Assembly (NCBI GenBank): GCA_938023895.1
Contig: CALJDH010000251.1
Location: forward strand, 1-5,838
Direction: 5' to 3'
DNA length: 5,838 nt
DNA from: an uncultured Aliiroseovarius sp.
GTDB taxonomy: Bacteria > Pseudomonadota > Alphaproteobacteria > Rhodobacterales > Rhodobacteraceae
Shown here: piece by piece, positions 1 to 5,287 of the stretch
How positions within the stretch are numbered: position 1 is the stretch's first letter
How the letters are laid out: the number at the start of each line of letters is the position of its first letter
Program-made: the position numbers and the translations under genes
The notes under the pieces: model-generated
The model's database searches: none
Told to the model about the DNA's origin: nothing
Seen by the model: the letters and a program-made list of their open reading frames with translations, nothing else

Positions 1-187
1 CTTCTGCCCTTCGCGTCACATGCGGGTAAAATTCCGGTGGCCTTAAGCAATTCCGAGGGAGCTGGCTCTGTTTGGGCCGTGGTCCACTTACCCGGCGCCC
101 ACCTGTATATACAGGTCCTCGGGAATTCAGACCCCGACGGTCGTGGTGGGGCCGCCACTTTCCACTGCAATCCAGCGCAAACGCGCT
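1..187. other. Left-edge region without a recognised gene; possible structured RNA
   Basis: No protein or RNA family is recognised here. Complementary segments nest around one centre: 12-16 with 181-185, 21-24 with 176-179, 36-42 with 150-156 (one G-U pair), and 49-58 with 117-127 (10 pairs around one bulged G). Inside these are small hairpins at 101-116 and 130-142. This rod-like arrangement could be a structured RNA of about 175 nt on either strand, loosely like the shape of 6S RNA, but I find no conserved primary motif of 6S, tmRNA, SRP or RNase P RNA. Alternatively, frame 1 stays open from the edge to a TGA at 193-195, which could be the C-terminal end of a convergent gene overlapping the coaD stop by a few bases. 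Several other frames are also nearly stop-free, so openness alone says little. Confidence 0.3.
101..116. repeat. Perfect 16-bp palindrome
   Basis: ACCTGTATATACAGGT reads identically on both strands. In RNA it would form a 6-bp stem with an AUAU loop; in DNA it could be a dimeric-protein binding site. It lies about 70 bp downstream of the coaD stop codon, so a role as promoter operator for a recognised gene is not evident. It resembles CTG...CAG SOS-type boxes only superficially: the spacing is shorter than the enterobacterial LexA box, and alphaproteobacterial LexA normally binds GTTC-N7-GTTC direct repeats. Confidence 0.6.
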
Positions 188-679
188 TTAGCTGATCTTG
201 TCCAGCAGCTTTCCGCGCACGTCTTCGGGGACGAACTTGCTGACGTCGCCGCCCAGCTTGGCGATCTCTTTCACCAGCTTTGAAGCAATCGCCTGATAGC
301 GTGCCTCGGCCATCAGGAACACTGTCTCGACACTGTCATCCATCGCACGGTTCATGCCAACCATCTGATATTCATACTCAAAATCCGTCACAGCCCGCAG
401 CCCGCGAATGATGATCTGCGCGCCAACGTCATGGGCGCAGTCGATCAGAAGGTTCTGGAAAGGGTGGGCGACGATCTCGGTCCCGGTTTCAGCCGCAAGT
501 TTCGCGCATTCGCTTTCGACCATGGCCACGCGCTCCTCGAGCGTGAACAACGGACCTTTGCCCGTGTTGATCGCGACGCCAATTACCAGGCGATCCACCA
601 AGGCACAGGCACGACGAATGATGTCCGTGTGCCCCAATGTGATCGGGTCGAAAGTTCCGGGATACAATCCGATGCGCAT
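188..679 (-). CDS. coaD: Phosphopantetheine adenylyltransferase (CoaD)
   Basis: This cytoplasmic enzyme transfers AMP from ATP to 4'-phosphopantetheine, giving dephospho-CoA and pyrophosphate in the fourth step of CoA synthesis. The 163-residue product matches the usual bacterial CoaD length of about 160. The N-terminus carries the nucleotidyltransferase signature GTFDPITLGH at residues 8-17, with the T/HxGH catalytic motif at TLGH 14-17. Family hallmarks follow: RGLRAVTDFEYE at about 92-103 and the ATP-site stretch IASKLVKEIA at 131-140, where many homologues have ISSS. The start is the ATG at 677-679, because AAGGAG lies 8 nt upstream and the protein then begins MRIGLYPGTF as in the family. 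An ATG nine codons further upstream would add an unconserved extension and lacks this spacing. The gene lies 93 nt downstream of the CBS-domain gene on the same strand. No convincing promoter or terminator is visible around it. Confidence 0.97.
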   Translation of the reverse strand: MRIGLYPGTFDPITLGHTDIIRRACALVDRLVIGVAINTGKGPLFTLEERVAMVESECAKLAAETGTEIVAHPFQNLLIDCAHDVGAQIIIRGLRAVTDFEYEYQMVGMNRAMDDSVETVFLMAEARYQAIASKLVKEIAKLGGDVSKFVPEDVRGKLLDKIS

Positions 680-687
680 GATCTGGT

Positions 688-693
688 CTCCTT
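688..693 (-). promoter_or_regulatory. Ribosome binding site that fixes the coaD start
   Basis: AAGGAG on the minus strand lies 8 nt before the ATG at 679. It sits inside the longer possible reading frame that begins at 706, and so argues for the shorter product. Confidence 0.8.
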
Positions 694-772
694 GCAGTGG
701 GCGCACGCAACATTATGGCGCGCCCAAATGCAAGCTTTTTCCGCAGTGCAGCGTATTCCTACCCTATTCGGA

Positions 773-1207
773 TCAGTAGCCCATGATCATGTTTTTCAGC
801 GCATCCGCTTGCTGCGAAAGCTCTTCCAAACGTGCTTTGACCACGTCCCCGATCGAAACCAGACCGACCATCTCGTCGCCATCCATCACCGGCATATGGC
901 GAAAACGGCCTTCGGTCATGGTCTGCAACACCTGAATAGCCCGATCGCCCGGCGCACAGGTGATTAGCTTTGCGGTCATCAGGTCATCTACCGGTTGATC
1001 CAAACAGCCAGTGCCGACCTTCCCAAGCTCTGAAACGATGTCGCGCTCGGACAGAATGCCTGCCGGGTGCACACCATCGTTCGACACAATGACTGCACCG
1101 ATCTTCTTCTCAGACAAAAGCTGTGCCGCATCTGCCACCTTGCTGCCCGGCTTGACCGTTGCAACGCCCTCGAGGTCTTTATCTTTGAGGATCTGGTGAA
1201 TGAGCAT
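773..1207 (-). CDS. Tandem CBS-domain protein
   Basis: This is a 144-residue stand-alone protein made of two CBS domains, at about residues 15-65 and 78-130. Each ends in the characteristic Gly-hydrophobic-hydrophobic-Ser...Asp pattern: GILSERDIV at 50-58 and GLVSIGDVVK at 115-124. A short C-terminal helix (about 125-141) ends in MGY. CBS pairs fold into a Bateman module that commonly binds adenosine compounds such as AMP, ATP or S-adenosylmethionine, and often regulates a partner. There is no catalytic domain, signal peptide or membrane segment, so it is probably a cytoplasmic sensor or regulatory subunit with unknown ligand and partner. The ATG at 1205-1207 has AGGAGG 6 nt upstream (1214-1219). 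It lies between the LysR gene (92 nt upstream) and coaD (93 nt downstream), all on the same strand. Domain assignment is firm; the biological role is not known. Confidence 0.93.
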   Translation of the reverse strand: MLIHQILKDKDLEGVATVKPGSKVADAAQLLSEKKIGAVIVSNDGVHPAGILSERDIVSELGKVGTGCLDQPVDDLMTAKLITCAPGDRAIQVLQTMTEGRFRHMPVMDGDEMVGLVSIGDVVKARLEELSQQADALKNMIMGY

Positions 1208-1249
1208 GGGCGCCCTCCTGTCTGTATGTATTGTATTTTTCTGTCCCCA

Positions 1250-1278
1250 GCGTCACCCTTTGCGCAACAAAATGTCAA
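1250..1278 (-). promoter_or_regulatory. Candidate promoter of the CBS-domain gene
   Basis: On the minus strand, a perfect TTGACA -35 hexamer (1278 to 1273) lies in the gap between the LysR stop and the CBS start. A 17-nt spacer leads to TGACGC (1255 to 1250), a poor -10 match. A/T-rich sequence including TACAAT follows closer to the gene, but it is too far from this -35 box for standard spacing. If used, it would let the CBS gene, and perhaps coaD, be transcribed independently of the LysR gene. Confidence 0.35.
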
Positions 1279-1299
1279 GACCTCTTTGCACCTGCAGCA

Positions 1300-2196
1300 C
1301 TAAACTTCCACCATTCCTTCCAGACGAGCCACTTCGTCGCGAATGCCGCGCAACAGCTCTTCGCCCACGCGAGCAAACCGCTCCATGCGTGCGTCCCCTT
1401 CGTGGCGCACCAGATAGAAGGACCGCTTGATCGACAATTCGTCCGTCAGCACGCGTTTCAGTTCTGGGGTCGAGGGTAAGATGAAGTCATGCGTTACCCC
1501 GATGCCACCGCCCTGCTTCACCAGCCCCAGCTGCACCGACACGAGATTCGAGGCGAGCGCCGTCTTCTCGACACCGAGGTCTTCAAGGAAATCCAACTCG
1601 GGATACGAGATCATGTCCTGAATGTACCCGACCACTGGATGATTGCGCAGATCGGCCAAACTGTCCAAGGGCGCCGCTTGCGCCAGATAGCTATGCGAGG
1701 CTGCAAGATGCAGGTGGTAATCCGTAATCTTCTGAACCGTGATCCGTCCCGTTTGCGGCGGTGAGACCGTGATCGCCATATCCGCCTCGCGCTTGGACAA
1801 GTTAATCACGCGCGGAAGGGCAACAATTTGCAACTCCAACTCGGGATGATCACGCTGAATGGCCGCACAGACCTGCGGCAGAATGAAACTGGCTACCCCG
1901 TCCGTGGCGCCAATCCGCACCTGCCCGGACAACTGACCGGACTGCCCTGCAAGCTCATCCACACCAGACATCACCGCCTGCTCGGCCCGTTCCGCATGGG
2001 CCATCAACCGCAACCCCGCATCCGTCAACGCATACCCCTGTGGAGATTTCGTGAACAACGGCAGCCCAAGATCAGCCTCCAGCTTCGATACCCGCCGACC
2101 CACGGTCGCGGCATCCCGCTTCAACACACGCCCAGCGCGCGACAGGCTCTCTCCCCGCGCCACTGCCAGAAACACTTTCAGGTCATCCCAGTCCAA
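1300..2196 (-). CDS. LysR-family transcriptional regulator, divergent from mmsA
   Basis: This 298-residue product has typical LysR length and layout. A winged helix-turn-helix occupies residues 1-60: the opening MDWDDLKVFLAVAR, the recognition-helix region AATVGRRVSKLE at 29-40 and the wing LFTKSPQGYALTDAG at 47-61. A linker helix covers about 62-90 and the effector-binding domain about 91-290, beginning GQVRIGATDG. It would bind DNA as a dimer or tetramer and respond to a small molecule. The start is TTG at 2194-2196: an in-frame TGA lies only three codons upstream, no ATG is available, and GAGGGG precedes the TTG by 5 nt. The next in-frame GTG would delete part of the first helix. Divergence from mmsA across 185 bp makes it the likely regulator of valine-degradation genes and of itself. 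This is inference from layout; the effector (perhaps a pathway intermediate) is unknown. Confidence 0.95.
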   Translation of the reverse strand: MDWDDLKVFLAVARGESLSRAGRVLKRDAATVGRRVSKLEADLGLPLFTKSPQGYALTDAGLRLMAHAERAEQAVMSGVDELAGQSGQLSGQVRIGATDGVASFILPQVCAAIQRDHPELELQIVALPRVINLSKREADMAITVSPPQTGRITVQKITDYHLHLAASHSYLAQAAPLDSLADLRNHPVVGYIQDMISYPELDFLEDLGVEKTALASNLVSVQLGLVKQGGGIGVTHDFILPSTPELKRVLTDELSIKRSFYLVRHEGDARMERFARVGEELLRGIRDEVARLEGMVEV

Positions 2197-2201
2197 ATCA
2201 G

Positions 2202-2207
2202 CCCCTC
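2202..2207 (-). promoter_or_regulatory. Ribosome binding site supporting the TTG start of the LysR gene
   Basis: GAGGGG on the minus strand ends 5 nt before the TTG codon at 2196. Together with the nearby in-frame upstream TGA it leaves TTG as the only start that keeps the whole DNA-binding domain. Confidence 0.65.
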
Positions 2208-2291
2208 ATTTTCTTGCCGCAAATATCCTGATGCGAGGCCGTCAGGCCGAGGGACAAAGCCCCTACCCTAGATATCACCCACACCCCATTA

Positions 2292-2315
2292 TTGCAAAAA
2301 TGCAAAACGCTTTTG
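2292..2315. promoter_or_regulatory. Overlapping dyads in the LysR-mmsA divergent spacer; candidate operator
   Basis: TTGCA-AAAA-TGCAA (2292-2305) is a perfect 5+5 dyad that fits the T-N11-A rule of LysR-type sites. It overlaps a second dyad, CAAAA-CGC-TTTTG (2303-2315). A looser inverted pair, TTATTGCAAAA at 2289-2299 and TTTTGAATAA at 2311-2320, spans both. The block is 67 bp before the mmsA ATG and 95 bp before the LysR start, suitable for activating mmsA and autoregulating the LysR gene. Which protein binds it is inferred from position only. I could not place a convincing -35/-10 pair for mmsA; a TTGAAT at 2313-2318 lacks a good -10 at 17 nt. Confidence 0.5.
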
Positions 2316-2369
2316 AATAACTACCCCTTTTCCCGGCAATTCTGCAAGACTATCCTGCACCGGAAATTT

Positions 2370-2374
2370 GGGAG
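2370..2374 (+). promoter_or_regulatory. Ribosome binding site that fixes the mmsA start
   Basis: GGGAG lies 7 nt before the ATG at 2382. The reading frame also stays open upstream to a TTG at 2292, but that start would lie inside the candidate operator and add 30 residues not expected in this family. Confidence 0.8.
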
Positions 2375-2381
2375 AATTACC

Positions 2382-3881
2382 ATGCAGAAACTTGGACACT
2401 GGATCAACGGCCAGATGGTCGAAGGTACGTCGGGCCGCTACGCTGACGTCTACAACCCCGCCACCGGCGAAGTGCAGGCACAGGTTGCCTTGGCCACCAA
2501 AGCCGAGCTGGACGACGCCGTCGCTAAAGCTGCCGAAGCTCAGAAAGCTTGGGGCGCCACCAACCCGCAGAAACGCGGCCGTGTGATGATGGCTCTGGTT
2601 GGCCTTCTGAACCGTGACATGGACAAGCTGGCCGAAGCCCTGTCGCGCGAGCATGGTAAGACGATCCCCGACGCAAAAGGCGACGTTCAACGTGGTCTGG
2701 AAGTGATCGAATACTGCATCGGCGCCGCCCAGATGATGAAGGGCGAGTTCACCGACAGCGCTGGCCCCGGCATCGACATGTATTCCATGCGTCAGCCGCT
2801 GGGCGTTGTGGCCTCGATCACGCCGTTCAACTTCCCCGCCATGATCCCGCTCTGGGGCATGGGCCCGGCTCTGGCCGCGGGTAACGCGATGATCCTGAAG
2901 CCGTCCGAGCGTGACCCCTCGGTTCCGCTGATGCTGGCTGAACTGTGCAAAGAAGCTGGCCTGCCCGACGGCGTGCTGCAGGTTGTGAACGGCGACAAAG
3001 ACTCGGTTGACGCCATCCTGGACAACGAGACCGTGCAGGGCGTGGCCTTCGTCGGCTCGACCCCGATCGCGCACTACATCTACTCGCGCGCAACCGCCAA
3101 CGGCAAACGCGCACAGTGCTTCGGTGGTGCGAAAAACCACATGATCATCATGCCCGACGCGGATATGGAGCAAGCTGCTGACGCTCTGGTCGGCGCAGGC
3201 TTCGGTGCTGCTGGCGAACGCTGCATGGCGATCTCGGTTGCTGTTCCGGTGGGCAATGAAACCGCAGACAAGCTGCGCGACGCGCTGGTCCCGCGTATCG
3301 AGAAGCTGAAAGTGGCGCCGTACACTGCAGGCGACGACGTGGACTATGGCCCGGTTGTGACCGCAGCCGCCAAGGAAAACATCCTGCGTCTGATCAACTC
3401 CGGCGTGGAACAGGGTGCTGATCTGGTTGTCGATAACCGTGACTTCACCCTGCAAGGCTACGAAGACGGCTTCTTTGTTGGCCCGCACCTGTTTGACAAC
3501 GTCACCACCGACATGGACATCTACAAGCAGGAAATCTTTGGCCCTGTTCTGTCGATGGTTCGCGCCGAAACCTACGAGGAAGCCATCGGCCACGCCATGG
3601 ACCACGAATACGGCAACGGCACCGCGATCTTCACCCGTGATGGTGACACGGCCCGTGACTTCGCCAACCGCATCAACATCGGCATGGTCGGCATCAACGT
3701 TCCGATCCCGGTTCCGCTGGCCTATCACACCTTTGGCGGCTGGAAGAAGTCGGGCTTTGGTGACCTGAACCAGCACGGCCCGGACGCGTTCAAGTTCTAC
3801 ACGCGCACCAAGACCGTGACCCAGCGCTGGCCGTCGGGCATCAAAGAAGGTGGCGAATTCAACTTCAAAGCCATGGACTAA
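2382..3881 (+). CDS. mmsA: CoA-acylating methylmalonate-semialdehyde dehydrogenase (MmsA)
   Basis: MmsA oxidises (S)-methylmalonate semialdehyde to propionyl-CoA, and malonate semialdehyde to acetyl-CoA, with NAD+ and CoA and loss of CO2, at the end of valine degradation. The 499-residue length is typical. It is a cytoplasmic ALDH-superfamily enzyme with these visible landmarks: TPFNFPAM at 147-154 (oxyanion Asn150), LKPSE at 172-176 (cofactor-binding Lys173), VGSTPIA at 224-230, GAAGERCM at 276-282 with nucleophile Cys281, and EIFGPVL at 384-390. The usual ELGGK general-base glutamate is replaced in CFGGAKNH (246-253), a mark of the CoA-acylating MMSDH subfamily rather than a defect. The gene has no TTA, CTA or TCA codons and looks more codon-biased than its neighbours, suggesting strong expression. 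It is divergent from the LysR gene and followed 20 nt later by a terminator. Confidence 0.97.
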   Translation: MQKLGHWINGQMVEGTSGRYADVYNPATGEVQAQVALATKAELDDAVAKAAEAQKAWGATNPQKRGRVMMALVGLLNRDMDKLAEALSREHGKTIPDAKGDVQRGLEVIEYCIGAAQMMKGEFTDSAGPGIDMYSMRQPLGVVASITPFNFPAMIPLWGMGPALAAGNAMILKPSERDPSVPLMLAELCKEAGLPDGVLQVVNGDKDSVDAILDNETVQGVAFVGSTPIAHYIYSRATANGKRAQCFGGAKNHMIIMPDADMEQAADALVGAGFGAAGERCMAISVAVPVGNETADKLRDALVPRIEKLKVAPYTAGDDVDYGPVVTAAAKENILRLINSGVEQGADLVVDNRDFTLQGYEDGFFVGPHLFDNVTTDMDIYKQEIFGPVLSMVRAETYEEAIGHAMDHEYGNGTAIFTRDGDTARDFANRINIGMVGINVPIPVPLAYHTFGGWKKSGFGDLNQHGPDAFKFYTRTKTVTQRWPSGIKEGGEFNFKAMD

Positions 3882-3901
3882 ATCCACCTACGGCTTACAC
3901 G

Positions 3902-3931
3902 AAACGCCCCGGTCACTGGCCGGGGCGTTTT
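3902..3931 (+). terminator. Rho-independent terminator after mmsA
   Basis: An 11-bp perfect stem, AAACGCCCCGG (3902-3912) with CCGGGGCGTTT (3920-3930), closes a 7-nt loop and runs into a short T stretch (TTTT then GCGTTT). It should end most mmsA transcripts, so the downstream ligase probably needs its own promoter or partial read-through. The stem also has A residues at its 5' side but no ideal T tail for minus-strand termination, and no minus-strand gene arrives here. Confidence 0.9.
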
Positions 3932-4000
3932 GCGTTTGGGGCCCCTGCCCGCTTGTTCATCTGCCATTCTCTTGCCAAAGTGGACCTGCGCGACGCAGAC

Positions 4001-4006
4001 AGGAGG
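4001..4006 (+). promoter_or_regulatory. Ribosome binding site that fixes the start of the carboxylate-amine ligase
   Basis: AGGAGG lies 7 nt before the ATG at 4014. The longer frame would begin at a TTG inside the mmsA terminator (3930), so the short start is preferred. Confidence 0.85.
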
Positions 4007-4013
4007 ACAGGCC

Positions 4014-5147
4014 ATGGCCCGAACAGCCCCCACATTCTCGATCGGGATCGAGGAAGAATACCTTCTGGTGGACCGCGACAGCCTTGCTTTACGCGAAGCC
4101 CCGGACGAAATGATGGAGGCTTGCCGCGCAGAGCTGGAAGGCCAAGTCAGCCCCGAATACTTGCAGTGCCAGATCGAGATCGGCACCCGCGTTTGCGCGG
4201 ACGTCTCCGAGGCGCGCGACGACTTGAAACGCCTGCGCGCCAGTGTCGCCAAACACGCCAAGGATTACGGGCTGGCCCCGATTGCAGCGTCCTGCCATCC
4301 CTTCGCCAGTTGGAAAGATCAGCATCACGTCAACAAGGACCGCTACAATGATCTGCGCCGCGATCTGGCGGGCGTTGTACGCCGGATGCTGATTTGCGGA
4401 ATGCATGTACATGTGGGCATTCCCGATCCTGATACGCGGATAGACCTTGTGAACCAGCTGACTTATTTCCTGCCACACCTGCTGGCGATGTCGGCAAGTT
4501 CGCCCTTCTGGCAGGGCGAGGACACGGGTCTGGCCTCTTATCGCCTAACCGTCTTCGACAACCTGCCCCGCACCGGACTGCCCCCACAGCTGGGCAGTTG
4601 GTCGGAATATGAACGCTCGGTTCAGGCGCTGGTGGATATCGGCGTGATCGAGGACAGCTCGAAGATCTGGTGGGACTTGCGCCCGTCGGCCCGTTTCCCA
4701 ACGATCGAGGCGCGCATCTGTGATGTGCAGCCACGGTTGGAAGACACGCTGTCCTTGGCCGCCTTGATCCAGTGTTTGACGCGTATGCTGTGGCGCCTGA
4801 AAGCCAAGAACCAACGCTGGCGGATGTATGACAACTTCCTGATCGGCGAAAACCGTTGGCGCGCCCAGCGCTATGGCGTCTCGGGCGGGCTGATCGACTT
4901 CGGCCAAGGCGAGATCGTGGATTTTGAAGCCCTGCTGGAAGAGATGATCGAACTAACCGCCGAAGATGCTCAGTTCTTGGGCTGTCAGGCCGAGATCGAA
5001 CACGCCCGCACAATCCTGTCCGGCGGCGTTGCCGCAGACCGACAACGCGCGGTGTATCAAGACAGCATTCAGGCCGAAAAACCGAAAGACGAAGCCCTGC
5101 GCGACGTGGTCCGCCATCTGGTCGATTCTTTCCACGACGGGTTGTAA
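4014..5147 (+). CDS. ybdK: YbdK/GCS2-family carboxylate-amine ligase
   Basis: The 377-residue product matches the YbdK branch of the glutamate-cysteine ligase 2 family (E. coli YbdK is about 370 residues). These are ATP-grasp-like enzymes that join a carboxylate to an amine; YbdK itself shows only weak glutamate-cysteine ligase activity and its natural substrate is unsettled. Family motifs seen: [10 protein letters not shown] at 11-20 (metal/ATP-site glutamates), QCQIEIGT at 51-58, the histidine motif CGMHVHVG at 128-135, SSPFWQG at 162-168, WWDLRPS at 219-225, [10 protein letters not shown] at 228-237 and [10 protein letters not shown] at 279-288. No signal peptide or membrane segment is seen. 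It lies between mmsA and an acyl-CoA dehydrogenase, but a strong terminator separates it from mmsA and 140 nt separates it from the next gene. I could not identify a clear promoter in 3932-4000. Family assignment is strong; substrate and any role in valine metabolism are unknown. Confidence 0.92.
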   Translation: MARTAPTFSIGIEEEYLLVDRDSLALREAPDEMMEACRAELEGQVSPEYLQCQIEIGTRVCADVSEARDDLKRLRASVAKHAKDYGLAPIAASCHPFASWKDQHHVNKDRYNDLRRDLAGVVRRMLICGMHVHVGIPDPDTRIDLVNQLTYFLPHLLAMSASSPFWQGEDTGLASYRLTVFDNLPRTGLPPQLGSWSEYERSVQALVDIGVIEDSSKIWWDLRPSARFPTIEARICDVQPRLEDTLSLAALIQCLTRMLWRLKAKNQRWRMYDNFLIGENRWRAQRYGVSGGLIDFGQGEIVDFEALLEEMIELTAEDAQFLGCQAEIEHARTILSGGVAADRQRAVYQDSIQAEKPKDEALRDVVRHLVDSFHDGL

Positions 5148-5214
5148 CCCTTTGGATTTCTGTGTGGTTTTACCATGGTTTAGCTCCATTGTTTTCGCGT
5201 GACGCGGTGGAACA

Positions 5215-5242
5215 GTGACAGGGCTTGAAAAACTCCTGTAAG
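5215..5242 (+). promoter_or_regulatory. Candidate promoter of the acyl-CoA dehydrogenase gene
   Basis: GTGACA (5215-5220, five of six matches to TTGACA) is followed after 16 nt by TGTAAG (5237-5242, four of six matches to TATAAT), giving a leader of about 40 nt before the ATG at 5288. The match is only moderate. The rest of the 5148-5287 gap shows no convincing terminator: a short ATGG/CCAT hairpin near 5174-5189 is too weak to call. Confidence 0.35.
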
Positions 5243-5287
5243 GATTGCGCCATAAGCTGTGCCCAGACACGCGGACGGGAGGACCAG

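Noticed and set aside
101..116. SOS (LexA) box reading of the palindrome
   Set aside because: The CTG-to-CAG spacing is too short for the enterobacterial box, and alphaproteobacterial LexA uses GTTC-N7-GTTC.
246..253. Possible inactivating loss of the ALDH general-base glutamate in MmsA (residue numbers)
   Set aside because: CoA-acylating methylmalonate-semialdehyde dehydrogenases normally lack this glutamate and carry a GAKNH-type motif here, and the nucleophile Cys281 is intact.
680..706. Nine-residue N-terminal extension of CoaD
   Set aside because: The conserved family N-terminus begins at the internal ATG at 679, which has AAGGAG 8 nt upstream; the extension would contain that ribosome site.
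431..967. Plus-strand open frame of 178 codons across coaD and the CBS-domain gene
   Set aside because: It overlaps two well-supported genes on the other strand and has no recognisable motif, so it is a shadow frame.
2292..2381. 30-residue N-terminal extension of MmsA from a TTG
   Set aside because: It would start within the candidate operator and lacks a ribosome site. The ATG at 2382 has GGGAG at proper distance and gives the family's usual length.
2289..3887. Open frame of 532 codons on the minus strand, spanning all of mmsA
   Set aside because: It is the exact codon complement of mmsA, rich in His, Val and Arg with no recognisable domain, starts at GTG without a good ribosome site and ends in the operator region. 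It is a by-product of mmsA codon bias.
3930..4013. 28-residue N-terminal extension of the carboxylate-amine ligase
   Set aside because: The upstream TTG lies in the 3' arm of the mmsA terminator. AGGAGG is correctly placed for the ATG at 4014, just before the conserved GIEEEY motif.
5171..5208. Terminator after the carboxylate-amine ligase
   Set aside because: Only short stems are present (ATGG/CCAT and CGCG/CGCG), without a stable G+C-rich hairpin followed by a T run.
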